A DNA stretch of 64,000 nucleotides from CAZRIE01 sp964600075 (GTDB lineage Bacteria > Bacteroidota > Bacteroidia > Flavobacteriales > Flavobacteriaceae). Below are positions 9,063 through 17,757 of the stretch, piece by piece; the first letter of the stretch is position 1, and every line of letters begins with the position of its first letter. Both the position numbers and the translations under genes were made by a program. The stretch is taken from the NCBI GenBank assembly GCA_964600075.1, contig CAZRIE010000010.1, positions 9,875 to 73,874 on the forward strand, read 5' to 3'. Under the pieces are notes generated by a model. That model saw nothing but the letters and a program-made list of their open reading frames with translations. It was not told the DNA's origin and searched no databases.

Positions 9063-9806
9063 ATGAAAACCTCTGTAACCTACATTGTACTTTTTTTAAT
9101 GCTCATTGGTTGCCAGAAGGCAAAGAAACTAACCTTTGAGCCGCTAGATTTAGATGAAACTCGTTGCTCCCAATGCCCAGAGGTCACAATTCATATCCCA
9201 AATGCTTTGGAGAATTCAAAGGCAGCGACAACCATCAATACTGCGTTAAAAGAAGAAATAATAGAAATTTTAAACTACGATGAAGATGATCAAGCTTCAT
9301 CGATCAAAGATGCTGTAAAGTCGTTTAGCGATGGTTATTGGGAACTTAAAAAACTATACCCGGAGGAAGCGACCGCATGGGAAGCGAAAATAGAAGGCAA
9401 AATCACCTACGAAGACCCTGTTTTACTAACAATAGAACTAAACTCTTATCTTTTTACAGGCGGCGCCCATGGTTATACCTCAAGACGTTTTCTGAATTTT
9501 GATAAAATCAAAGGAAAGGAACTTGAAAACTGGCAGCTTTTTCAGGATCGTGAGGATTTTCAAGAATTTGCGGAGCGTAAGTTCAGAAATCAAGAGGATA
9601 TCCCTTTAGAAGAACCCATTAACAGCACTGGGTTTATGTTCGAAAAAGACTCTTTTTACCTGCCTGAAAATATTGGATTTACCGAGGAAGGCATAAAACT
9701 ACTATACAATCCTTACGAAGTGGCTTCCTATGCAGATGGGCCTATTGTCTTGACGCTGCCTTTTAAAGACGTCGAACCATATTTGGTCAGTAAGACAAAG
9801 TCTTAG
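9063..9806 (+). CDS. DUF3298/DUF4163 domain lipoprotein
   Basis: 247-residue exported protein. The N-terminus carries a lipoprotein signal peptide (VLFLMLIGCQKAKK, Cys17). The remainder fits the DUF4163-DUF3298 module found in RsiV and PdaC-type proteins: the TYEDPVLLTIELNSYLFTGGAHGYTSRRFLNFD segment near residues 118-150 and the C-terminal GFMFEKDSFYLPENIGFTEEGIKLLYNPYEVASYADGP stretch are characteristic. In other bacteria this fold binds lysozyme or modifies peptidoglycan; the activity here is unknown. The stop codon abuts the convergent DinB gene with no gap. Confidence 0.85.
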   Translation: MKTSVTYIVLFLMLIGCQKAKKLTFEPLDLDETRCSQCPEVTIHIPNALENSKAATTINTALKEEIIEILNYDEDDQASSIKDAVKSFSDGYWELKKLYPEEATAWEAKIEGKITYEDPVLLTIELNSYLFTGGAHGYTSRRFLNFDKIKGKELENWQLFQDREDFQEFAERKFRNQEDIPLEEPINSTGFMFEKDSFYLPENIGFTEEGIKLLYNPYEVASYADGPIVLTLPFKDVEPYLVSKTKS

Positions 9807-10268
9807 TTACTTCAACAGCACTTTTTGAAGCGAGAGAATCGCCCCTAAATGCAACCCTTCATGAAAAACGTTGAAAGCAATGGCATCATCAACATTTTTT
9901 AGGGTTACGTTCGCACTGGTGGTATATTCGTTAAAGTTCTGGAACAATCCGTTTTGGTAGTCTTCCTTCATCCACTCCACGGTCGAGAACAAAAAGTCAC
10001 TTATCATTTTGATTTCGGCATCAGTAGCCGCGCCATCTGGTACCGTTCCTTTTTTAAATGTATTGACGAATTCTTGGGGAATACGAATTTGCAAGCCGCT
10101 AAACTTGTATACCAACAATTGTTGGGTAACGACCACGTGGGCGATGTTCCACCAGATATTGTTGCGATAGCCTTCAGGAATTTTTAAGAGATGTTCCTTC
10201 GGCGTATTCTTTAAAAACTTATAGAGTATTTTTCGATTTTGAAGGGTGATATCAAAGAGCTTTTCCAA
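9807..10268 (-). CDS. DinB-superfamily protein
   Basis: 153-residue four-helix DinB-like protein. His residues in NIAHVVV (near 49) and FHEGLHLGAI (near 136-140) occupy the metal-binding positions of the family; substrates are unknown, and several relatives are thiol-S-transferases or maturases. The reading frame begins with TTG at 10268, because an in-frame TAA lies a few codons upstream and no ATG precedes the conserved N-terminus. It converges on the DUF3298 gene. Confidence 0.85.
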   Translation of the reverse strand: MEKLFDITLQNRKILYKFLKNTPKEHLLKIPEGYRNNIWWNIAHVVVTQQLLVYKFSGLQIRIPQEFVNTFKKGTVPDGAATDAEIKMISDFLFSTVEWMKEDYQNGLFQNFNEYTTSANVTLKNVDDAIAFNVFHEGLHLGAILSLQKVLLK

Positions 10269-10413
10269 AGGGCACCTATTTTAATGTGAATACCAAAAAT
10301 AGTACAATTGAGTGGAAATGGGTTTCTTTGCAATGTAATTAATGTACCTAATTGACAGGTTCCTTCCCTATGCACCCGCCTTATTTGGCGGCCGGGAAAT
10401 AAAAAAAATCTAA

Positions 10414-10767
10414 ATGAAAAAAATCTATCACCTCAGCACCTGCGATACCTGCCAACGCATACTAAAAGAACTACAACCTTTGGATGGCGTGCCGTTACAA
10501 GATATTAAAACGGAAGCCATGACCGAAGAACAGGTCGAAGAAATGCAAAGACTAGCCGGAAACTACGAAGCCCTATTCAGCAAACGAGCACGTCTATACC
10601 GCCAAAAGGGGCTGCATGAAAAGCAACTTTCAGAAACGGATTACAAAAACCTTATCTTAGAACATTATACGTTTTTAAAACGTCCCGTGGTATTGGTTAA
10701 CGACCAAATATTTGTCGGGAATAGTAAAAATGTGGTCGAGGCCGCCAAATTAGCATTACACGCTTGA
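10414..10767 (+). CDS. arsenate reductase-like (ArsC/YffB/Spx) protein
   Basis: 117-residue thioredoxin-fold protein. The N-terminal STCDTCQRIL carries the CxxC pair that includes the family nucleophile, and FSKRARLYRQ plus FLKRPVVLVNDQIFVGN match the C-terminal ArsC signature with its RP motif. True arsenate reduction is not implied; many short ArsC relatives are of unknown substrate. Its stop codon overlaps the TTG start of the next gene (TTGA), which suggests translational coupling. Confidence 0.88.
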   Translation: MKKIYHLSTCDTCQRILKELQPLDGVPLQDIKTEAMTEEQVEEMQRLAGNYEALFSKRARLYRQKGLHEKQLSETDYKNLILEHYTFLKRPVVLVNDQIFVGNSKNVVEAAKLALHA

Positions 10768-11660
10768 GCAAGCGAACGCTGGCCATATTGGCGGCCATTG
10801 GCGCCACTACCATCTATGGGCTGAACCACACCATTGCAAAAGGGGTGATGCCCCATTATGTACAACCTTTCGGGTTTATCATGTTCAGGGTCATAGGTGC
10901 CGCATTGCTTTTTTGGATCATTTCGATTTTCGGCCCCAAAGAAACAATCGAAATAAAAGACTATCGGCGTATGTTGGTTTGTGCCATCTTGGGCATGAGC
11001 ATCAATATGCTAGTTTTCTTTAAAGGATTGGCCCTTTCGACGCCGATAAACAGCTCGGTCTTGGTTACCACGACCCCCATTATCGTTTTGATACTTTCAG
11101 CTGTTTTGATCAAGGAAAAAATTTCAGAACGTAAAATTTTAGGCATAACCATCGGACTAATTGGGGCCTTGGGGCTTATTCTTTTCGGAACTGAAATCAG
11201 ACAAGATGCACCTAATATTCCGTTAGGTAATTTCTTGATCTTGATGAATTCGGTTTTCTACGGAACGTACCTTATCACGGTGAAGCCTTTACTTGTTAAA
11301 TACCATCCATTTACATTCATGAAATGGCTCTTTACCCTCGGTATCTTTATTTGTTTGCCTTTTGGGTATGTTGAATTCATGCAGGTAGACTTTGCCAACC
11401 TTCCTTTTGAAGCCATTTGGGGGATTATCTTCGTAGTCGTGGGCACCACTTTCTGTACGTATCTCTTCAACATATTTGCCCTTACCCAATTGAAAGCCTC
11501 TACTCTGAGCACATTTCTTTATGTGCAACCCCTTTTAGGAATTCTATATGCTGTGGCTACAGGTCAAGACACGCTGACCACAATTAAGATCTTAGCGGCT
11601 TGTTTGGTGCTGTTAGGCGTCTATTTATCCAGTAAAAAACCTAAACCGGCTTCTGCCTAA
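10764..11660 (+). CDS. EamA-family (DMT) membrane transporter
   Basis: 298-residue inner-membrane protein with about ten hydrophobic helices and the two EamA repeats (AAIGATTIYGLNHTIAKGVMPHY in the first, LGNFLILMNSVFYGTYLITVKPLL in the second). Family members export amino acids or other metabolites; the substrate here is unknown. The start is TTG at 10764, overlapping the preceding stop as TTGA; the next Met would delete half of helix 1, so the TTG start is preferred. Confidence 0.9.
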   Translation: MSKRTLAILAAIGATTIYGLNHTIAKGVMPHYVQPFGFIMFRVIGAALLFWIISIFGPKETIEIKDYRRMLVCAILGMSINMLVFFKGLALSTPINSSVLVTTTPIIVLILSAVLIKEKISERKILGITIGLIGALGLILFGTEIRQDAPNIPLGNFLILMNSVFYGTYLITVKPLLVKYHPFTFMKWLFTLGIFICLPFGYVEFMQVDFANLPFEAIWGIIFVVVGTTFCTYLFNIFALTQLKASTLSTFLYVQPLLGILYAVATGQDTLTTIKILAACLVLLGVYLSSKKPKPASA

Positions 11661-11675
11661 GGTCTTCTCTTGTAC

Positions 11676-12890
11676 TTAAATACTATCATCGAACAAATCG
11701 AGCTGTCTATTATCTCGAGGTTGGGCAAAACCATAAATACTTCGTCCACCGTATTTGTGAGATTCCCCATTTTCTTTTTTGACCAAAGCTTGGAAATTGG
11801 TGTTGGGCGTAAAACCTTTTTCTGCCTTTTGGGCCAAATCAGTCAACTTTTGTACCGCCTTGAGTTTGTCGGCATTTCCAATCTTAGCTCGGTCGACCGC
11901 ATGGCGTAAAGCACCGATGGTTTCATCGTAAACCTTTGTCGGAACAGGAAAAGGCGTAGCATCTTTTCCCCCGTGCGCAAAGGCAAAACGCGCTGGATCA
12001 GAAAACCGGGAAGGAGTGCCATGTATGATTTCACTAACCAAAGTCAAGGATTGCAGCGTTCTTGGGCCAAGCCCTTTTAGCAATAGTAAATCTTCGAACT
12101 TTTGGGTTTCGCTTTCTTGAGCCAACCACAAGATGCTGCCTAAGCGTTTCATATCGACATCCTTGGGTTTGATGTGATGATATACCGGAACGAGTAGATG
12201 AGGTAGCTCTTTTAAAATTTTGTCAGGATGTTCTTTTGCGATTTCAAGAATTCCTTGCTTGGTGGGTAACGCATCTTTGTGGATCAAGTTCAAGATATTT
12301 CCTTGATTTTTACCACAAACAGCGGTATGTGGTTCTTCTACAAATGATTTCAGGTTTTCAGAATGCCAATGGTAGCGACGTGCCATTCCGTTCGAGTTGT
12401 GCATACCTTGTTGAATAACCGACCATTTGCCCGTATCGCTAACAATAAAACTATGGATATAAAGGTTGAAACCATCCTGAAGGGCGGTATTATCAACCTT
12501 GGCGCTCAACTTGCTACATTTAACTAGGTGATTGCCATCTAATCCGGTTTTATATCCTACTTCAACAAGTTCTTGGGGTGTTCGCATTGAACTTTTTCCT
12601 TTTCCACCGCAAACGTAAAGTCCCAATTGCTTTGAAACGGGATTAATCGATTGTTTCAGAACATTTAATACAGTAGTCGTAACTCCTGAAGAATTCCAGT
12701 CCATTCCAATTACGGAGCCAAAGCTCTGAAACCAAAATGGGTCTGATAAGCGTTCCAAAAAATCCTCTTTTCCCTTATGTTCGATAATAGCCTCGACTAT
12801 AGGCAAGGCTAACCGCTTCATACGGTTGAAAAGCCACGGTGGCACAGCGCCACCATGTAACAACAAATCCGCCGTACCAGAACGTTTCAT
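11676..12890 (-). CDS. DUF763 domain protein, 404 aa
   Basis: Conserved protein of unknown function. The N-terminal MKRSGTADLLLHGGAVPPWLF and the FWFQSFGSVIGMDWNSSGVTTTVLN and GLYVCGGKGKSSMRTP blocks identify DUF763. A helix-hairpin-helix-like segment, LLLKGLGPRTLQSLTLVSEI (near 270-290), is followed by the conserved FAHGGKDATPFPVP, suggesting nucleic-acid binding. The frame is open to 12962, but the family starts at the ATG at 12890, chosen here. It converges on the EamA gene with a 15 bp gap. Confidence 0.88.
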   Translation of the reverse strand: MKRSGTADLLLHGGAVPPWLFNRMKRLALPIVEAIIEHKGKEDFLERLSDPFWFQSFGSVIGMDWNSSGVTTTVLNVLKQSINPVSKQLGLYVCGGKGKSSMRTPQELVEVGYKTGLDGNHLVKCSKLSAKVDNTALQDGFNLYIHSFIVSDTGKWSVIQQGMHNSNGMARRYHWHSENLKSFVEEPHTAVCGKNQGNILNLIHKDALPTKQGILEIAKEHPDKILKELPHLLVPVYHHIKPKDVDMKRLGSILWLAQESETQKFEDLLLLKGLGPRTLQSLTLVSEIIHGTPSRFSDPARFAFAHGGKDATPFPVPTKVYDETIGALRHAVDRAKIGNADKLKAVQKLTDLAQKAEKGFTPNTNFQALVKKENGESHKYGGRSIYGFAQPRDNRQLDLFDDSI

Positions 12891-13007
12891 TTTTATGGAA
12901 TTTAACCAAATATATGGATTTTTTCCAAAAATCTTTATAGTCCTAAAATGTATAGCTTGCATCTAGCCTAATAAGGCTATATTTAATAAAGTGAAAATTC
13001 GGCGCAA

Positions 13008-13901
13008 ATGAAACTGAAAAGATTAAAAATTAGAACCGGAAATTTTCAATGGGTATTCCATCTTTTTTTAAGCTTATCCCTATTGTTTTTTCTTTTTGGT
13101 GGCTGTAAAGAAAAGTCTGGCATTGAAGGGAAAATAAGTAAAAAAGAAACAGCCCAAGAACTTCTAACATTTGAAAGTAGAAGATCTATAAAGGACGGAA
13201 ATGGTTGGAAGAAAGAAGTTAATGACCAGACATGGAACCCAAAAAAAACGGCCATTATTATTTGTGATATGTGGGACAAGCACTGGTGTGATAGTGCTAC
13301 GGTGCGGGTCGCAAAAATGGCTCCTAAAATAAACAAGATGATACAATTGGCCCGAGACAAAGGGGTTACCATAGTTCACGCCCCTAGTGATACTATGGAT
13401 TTTTACGAAAATCATCCCTCTCGCAAAAAGGCATCCTCCCAAACCCATAGTGAACCCCCGATACCTCTAACCTATTGGTTCGACCCAGATCCTACTCGGG
13501 AGCCCAAGTTACCTATAGACGATTCGGACGAGGGATGTGATTCGCCCGGGAATGAGCCTACCAAGGTTTGGACACGTCAGATTAAAACTATCGAAATCTT
13601 GGAAGAGGATTTAATTTCCGATGATGGTCAAGAAATGTACAATTATTTTGAAAAGAAGGGCATTGATAATATTGTGCTTTGTGGGGTGCACACAAACATG
13701 TGTGTTCTAGGCCGAACCTTCGGGATTCGGGGTCAAGTAAAACTTGGTCGTAACGTTGTGCTAGCAAGTGATTTGACCGACGCGATGTACAACCCCAAAA
13801 TGCCGCCAAACGTTTCGCATAAATCAGGAACAGAGCTGGTCATCGACCACATTGAAAAGTATTGGGCCCCGAGTGTCGAATGGAAAGATTTGGTGTACTG
13901 A
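13008..13901 (+). CDS. isochorismatase-family lipoprotein hydrolase
   Basis: 297-residue cysteine hydrolase of the isochorismatase/nicotinamidase fold with an N-terminal lipoprotein signal (FLFGGCKEK, Cys33). Asp87 in AIIICDMWDKHW and the catalytic Cys232 in GVHTNMCVLGRTFG fit the family triad. The C-terminus carries a long HVVLASDLTDAMYN-like segment. The substrate is unknown; periplasmic or surface location is inferred from the lipobox. It converges on the broken thioesterase. Confidence 0.85.
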   Translation: MKLKRLKIRTGNFQWVFHLFLSLSLLFFLFGGCKEKSGIEGKISKKETAQELLTFESRRSIKDGNGWKKEVNDQTWNPKKTAIIICDMWDKHWCDSATVRVAKMAPKINKMIQLARDKGVTIVHAPSDTMDFYENHPSRKKASSQTHSEPPIPLTYWFDPDPTREPKLPIDDSDEGCDSPGNEPTKVWTRQIKTIEILEEDLISDDGQEMYNYFEKKGIDNIVLCGVHTNMCVLGRTFGIRGQVKLGRNVVLASDLTDAMYNPKMPPNVSHKSGTELVIDHIEKYWAPSVEWKDLVY

Positions 13902-13923
13902 TTTTACAGTGTGCGTTTAGGGA

Positions 13924-14273
13924 TCAAGATATCTCCAAATCATTGGGCGCCTTCGCAAACTTTCGCGTATCCTCTTTGGTAAGTATTTTAAAACCTTCTG
14001 GTTTGTCGACGGTATTGAAATTGGTTAGCAAATCTTCCGGCAAACTTACAAGATTTCGAGTTTTTAGAATGATCCATGCGCCCATCATCTCGCAATGGGC
14101 CACATTTTTTCCCTTTGCATCATAGAAGTTGTGATGGGATTCGAAAAAATTGCCGTCTTCCATCACTCCCCTCACTCCCAAAGAAACTTTGACAGATCTT
14201 CAGGAAAAACTTCCTTGAAGTAATACATATGTTTATTTAAAGACCACCGAACTTCAAATTCTTTTAGGTACAT
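13924..14273 (-). pseudogene. broken acyl-CoA thioesterase (hotdog-fold) remnant
   Basis: Pieces of a flavobacterial 4HBT-type thioesterase survive. Reading from the ATG at 14273 gives MYLKEFEVRWS, the typical N-terminus, which jumps to HMYYFKEVFPEDLSKFLWE and then a stop. After a frame change the 85-codon tail at 13924-14181 reads MEDGNFFESHHNFYDAKGKNVAHCEMMGAWI, the typical C-terminal half. The middle part, with the DLDANRHL catalytic segment, is missing. So at least one internal deletion and one frame disruption are present. No intact copy is in the window. Confidence 0.7.
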
Positions 14274-14429
14274 GACATAACGTTTAAGCGGAAAGATAAA
14301 AGACTTCCTACAATTCGGGATTAGATGACAATATGTATAAAGTCATTTTTTGTCGAAAAGACAAAAGCCCCTTCTTTCTAGAATCAAGACTTTATGCAGT
14401 TAGGACACCAGAAATAATTCTATGGTCTT

Positions 14430-15518
14430 TCAAGATAATTTAACCATCTTTCCCGTTTCGGCCGACTTATTTATAGCCTCTACAATTCTAACATCCTTAA
14501 TACCCTCTTCGCCCGGGACCATTAGAGATCTATTCTCTAAAATAGCCAAGGCATCATCATCCATCTGGCGGGCCTGTTGGTTTTCAATATAAGAATTCAA
14601 CAGCGTGCCATCGCTTGCTTTGCCCTTAACGCCCCTATAGGATTGAAATGGACTAAGTTCATGCCAACCTTTTGTACAATCGGCACGTAGAATATTTACA
14701 TTTTCTGCAGCAGTGGTCTTACCGCTTGCCATAATTCCCGATGGGAAATCGAGTTTAAAAATACTGGTCTCAGGCACTTCTTTATACACTTCCGGCCGGG
14801 TATTCTCATGGCGTGCGGTAACTGAAACTGGTTCCAGGCCTGTAGTATATCGCATCGCATTGATACAGTAAACGCCAACGTCGTAGATAAGGCCGCCGCC
14901 CAATTCTGCATCCATACGCCAGGTATCCGGCGGCTTGGTAATATTCCAACCTATTTCAGCCCTTACTTTTTCGATTGCCCCGAAAGGTTTCGTTTTTGAC
15001 CACCGGATAACCTTTTGGGTATTCGGTTCATGTTGCATACGATACCCAATGGAAAGTTTGACCTTGTTTTTAGTACAAGCATCGATAATAGCTAGACATT
15101 CAACAGCGGTTTTTGCCATGGGCTTTTCGCACCATACATGCTTTCCTGTATTGGCTGCTTTTACCGCGTATATGGAATGTAATCCCGTGGGAAGTACAAT
15201 ATAAATAACATCGATATCAGGATTGTTTGCTATGGCACCAATGGTATCATAATTATAGACATTCTTGTCAGCAAGACCATATCTCTTCTGCCATAAAGGA
15301 ATCTTTTCCGGGCTACCCGTAACAATGCCCCGAAGCTCACAATGCTCCGTTAATTGTAATGCCGGAGCCAATAAATTCTCGCTATAATTGCCCAAGCCTA
15401 CAAGGCAAACACTTAATTTTTTCTTTTGAAAATTAGGTTTGAATGCGTACTGAGGAATGATGCTTATTCCGCTAAGCAAAAGCCCTGTTTTGTTTATAAA
15501 TGTTCTTCTTTTTTGCAT
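14430..15518 (-). CDS. Gfo/Idh/MocA-family oxidoreductase, exported
   Basis: 362-residue NAD(P)-dependent dehydrogenase of the glucose-fructose oxidoreductase family. A Rossmann fold (VCLVGLGNYSENLLAPAL) and the CEKPMAKTAVE segment with the conserved lysine are present; GWNITKPPDTWRMDAELGGGLIYDVGVY matches the C-terminal domain. The first residues, KRRTFINKTGLLLSGISI, look like a twin-arginine signal, so the protein is probably periplasmic. The frame is open to a TTG at 15533; the ATG at 15518 is preferred because it places the twin-arginine motif at the N-terminus. The sugar substrate is unknown. Confidence 0.88.
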   Translation of the reverse strand: MQKRRTFINKTGLLLSGISIIPQYAFKPNFQKKKLSVCLVGLGNYSENLLAPALQLTEHCELRGIVTGSPEKIPLWQKRYGLADKNVYNYDTIGAIANNPDIDVIYIVLPTGLHSIYAVKAANTGKHVWCEKPMAKTAVECLAIIDACTKNKVKLSIGYRMQHEPNTQKVIRWSKTKPFGAIEKVRAEIGWNITKPPDTWRMDAELGGGLIYDVGVYCINAMRYTTGLEPVSVTARHENTRPEVYKEVPETSIFKLDFPSGIMASGKTTAAENVNILRADCTKGWHELSPFQSYRGVKGKASDGTLLNSYIENQQARQMDDDALAILENRSLMVPGEEGIKDVRIVEAINKSAETGKMVKLS

Positions 15519-15644
15519 AGTTGGGAGTTTCAATTATACCTATCGCTATTACAAGATACCCAAAATGTGAGCCTTTCAATTCAACTTTATGAGTTCGTTA
15601 GCATACAATTGTATTTCACAATAATACACTTTAGTATAAAAATC

Positions 15645-15652
15645 TATATTTG
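15645..15652 (+). promoter_or_regulatory. -7 promoter box upstream of the nitronate monooxygenase gene
   Basis: TATATTTG matches the Bacteroidota TAnnTTTG box, 25 bp before the ATG at 15678. It argues that the start upstream at 15426 is not used. Confidence 0.45.
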
Positions 15653-15677
15653 TACTTCATTCCAAAGAACACATCTT

Positions 15678-16652
15678 ATGTCATCAAGGCCCGCATTTAT
15701 CGAAGACCTTTCCCTACCCGCTATAGCGGCCCCAATGTTTTTAATTTCAGGCCCAAAACTGGTTCTTGAATGCTGTAAAAATGGAATCGTAGGTACTTTT
15801 CCGGCCTTGAACCAACGCACTAGTGAAGGTTTTGAAGAATGGCTCATCGAAATCAAGTTGGACCTAGAAAAATTTGAAAAGGAAACTGGCAAAAAACCGG
15901 CCCCGTTTGGGGTCAACCTTATTGTGCATCAAACAAATCCTAGATTGGAAGCCGATATCAAACTCTGCGTAAAACATAAGGTGCCGATTATTATCACCTC
16001 ACTGGGTGCGGTTTCCATGGTGGTCAATGCCATTCACGGCTATGGCGGACTAGTTTTTCACGATATTGTCAAAAAACGCCATGCCGAAAAGGCACAAGAA
16101 GCCGGTGTAGATGGCCTCATTCTAGTTGCTGCGGGAGCGGGCGGGCATGCAGGCACTATCAATCCGATGAGCTTGGTGGCCGAAATCAAAAAATTCTTTC
16201 ATAAAACAATTATCCTTTCGGGATGTATCAGTACGGGACGTGATATTGCCTCTGCTCTACAAATGGGAGCTGATCTGGCGTATATGGGTACCCGTTTTAT
16301 CAATACCGATGAAGGCAAAGCTCCAGATGAATACAAAAAAATGATAATTGATGCAGGAGCTAGTGATGTGGTTTATACTGCTGCCATATCGGGTGTGCAT
16401 GCAAATTTCTTGGGTGCCAGTTTAAAAGCGGCGGGGCTCACCGAAGAAGACCTGAAAAAAAATACCAAAATCGATTTTGGAAAAGAATTGGATACAGAGG
16501 CCAAAGCTTGGAAGACCATTTGGTCGGCAGGTCAAGGATCGACGATGATCAATAATTCGCTTCCCGTTGCCGAGTTGGTCGATAACTTAAAATCGGAATT
16601 TAAGGCTGCTATTGAGGAACAGGCTAAGGTTTTGGAAACGTACCCGAAGTAA
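15678..16652 (+). CDS. nitronate monooxygenase (2-nitropropane dioxygenase family)
   Basis: 324-residue FMN enzyme that oxidises alkyl nitronates, usually a detoxification role. The TIM-barrel motifs are clear: LPAIAAPMFLISGP at the start, PFGVNLIVHQTNPR, LILVAAGAGGHAGTINPMSLV, ILSGCISTGRDIASALQMGADLAYMGTRFI. The frame is open further upstream, but the ATG at 15678 follows a promoter box and matches the family N-terminus. Confidence 0.9.
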   Translation: MSSRPAFIEDLSLPAIAAPMFLISGPKLVLECCKNGIVGTFPALNQRTSEGFEEWLIEIKLDLEKFEKETGKKPAPFGVNLIVHQTNPRLEADIKLCVKHKVPIIITSLGAVSMVVNAIHGYGGLVFHDIVKKRHAEKAQEAGVDGLILVAAGAGGHAGTINPMSLVAEIKKFFHKTIILSGCISTGRDIASALQMGADLAYMGTRFINTDEGKAPDEYKKMIIDAGASDVVYTAAISGVHANFLGASLKAAGLTEEDLKKNTKIDFGKELDTEAKAWKTIWSAGQGSTMINNSLPVAELVDNLKSEFKAAIEEQAKVLETYPK

Positions 16653-16661
16653 AAGCCAACT

Positions 16662-16676
16662 AACCCCCAAAGGGGG
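16662..16676. repeat. AACCCCC-AAA-GGGGG palindrome
   Basis: A short perfect stem of five C/G pairs just after the nitronate monooxygenase stop, of the same C-rich class as 7584-7616 and 36549-36575. It could double as a weak terminator but lacks a T run. Confidence 0.45.
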
Positions 16677-16740
16677 AATATTATGCTCTTAATTCAGGGC
16701 ATTTAACCTTACGGATTTCATTCCTAAATCAATTTTAAAA

Positions 16741-17757
16741 ATGTACATCAAACGTAATATCGGCTGGGGACTCATTCTCCGCTATGCATGGAAAAACTTG
16801 ATTTTCTTTACACTGTATGCCGCCGGAATCTTTTGCCTCTATCACTTCTTGGGATGGACCTTTATCGATGTTCCTTTTCAGCCCTTGAGCGTAATTGGTA
16901 TTGCAGTGGCATTTTACATCGGTTTTAAGAATAGTCAGAGCTACGACCGTTTTTGGGAAGGTCGCAAGATTTGGGGCGGTATCGTTAACTACAGCCGCAC
17001 TTGGGCGATTCATGTATTAAGCTTTGTAAAGTCGGATGACCCCGAATACGACAAAAAGATGCACACACAGATGATACATCGTCATATTGCTTGGATCAAT
17101 GCCCTTCGCGTGCAATTGCGCCAACCCAAATCTTGGGCCCTCAAAGAAAACCGAATGGTCGAAAAAGTTTTCGACAAGCATGACGAGCGCAACATTTCAT
17201 GCAACGAGGCCTATAACTATGTCAGCATGCGTGAGTTCAGCGACTTGAAAAAAAGGGTCAATCCGGCTACGCATTTGGTCAAAAACCAGGCACGTGATGT
17301 ATCCGAACTGAGGCAAAAGCACATTATAGATGGCTTTCATGAAGACCAGTTACAATCTTGTTTAGAGGAATTTTATAATCTTCAGGGTAAATGCGAACGG
17401 ATAAAGAATACACCTTTCCCGAGGCAATATGGCTACTTTTCAAAAGTGTTTACGTGGATATTTGTTCTACTTCTTCCCTTCGGATTATTGGATGTTTTTG
17501 AAGATGACGCCGCATCGGTACCAAATGAAATGGCCAACTGGTATATATTTTTAATGATTCCGTTCTCGGTCTTGATCTCTTGGATTTTCGCCACAATGGA
17601 AAGCATAGGCGATAATAGTGAAGACCCTTTCGAAGGCCGTATCAACGACGTTCCCATGACGGCTTTGTGTCGAACAATAGAAATCGATCTGCGCGATATG
17701 TTAGATGAAAAAGACCTTCCCGAACCAGTCGCTCCGAAAGACAATATACTTTACTAA
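16741..17757 (+). CDS. bestrophin-family membrane channel
   Basis: 338-residue inner-membrane protein of the bestrophin/UPF0187 family, bacterial members of which form pentameric ion channels. N-terminal helices (IGWGLILRYAWKNLIFFTLYAAGIFCLYHFLGW) are followed by the hallmark FYIGFKNSQSYDRFWEGRKIWGGIVNYSRTWA block near residues 58-90, and two more helices near 230-285, then SIGDNSEDPFEGRINDVPMTAL. Its stop codon shares a base with the start of the downstream hydrolase (TAATG), implying an operon. Confidence 0.92.
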   Translation: MYIKRNIGWGLILRYAWKNLIFFTLYAAGIFCLYHFLGWTFIDVPFQPLSVIGIAVAFYIGFKNSQSYDRFWEGRKIWGGIVNYSRTWAIHVLSFVKSDDPEYDKKMHTQMIHRHIAWINALRVQLRQPKSWALKENRMVEKVFDKHDERNISCNEAYNYVSMREFSDLKKRVNPATHLVKNQARDVSELRQKHIIDGFHEDQLQSCLEEFYNLQGKCERIKNTPFPRQYGYFSKVFTWIFVLLLPFGLLDVFEDDAASVPNEMANWYIFLMIPFSVLISWIFATMESIGDNSEDPFEGRINDVPMTALCRTIEIDLRDMLDEKDLPEPVAPKDNILY

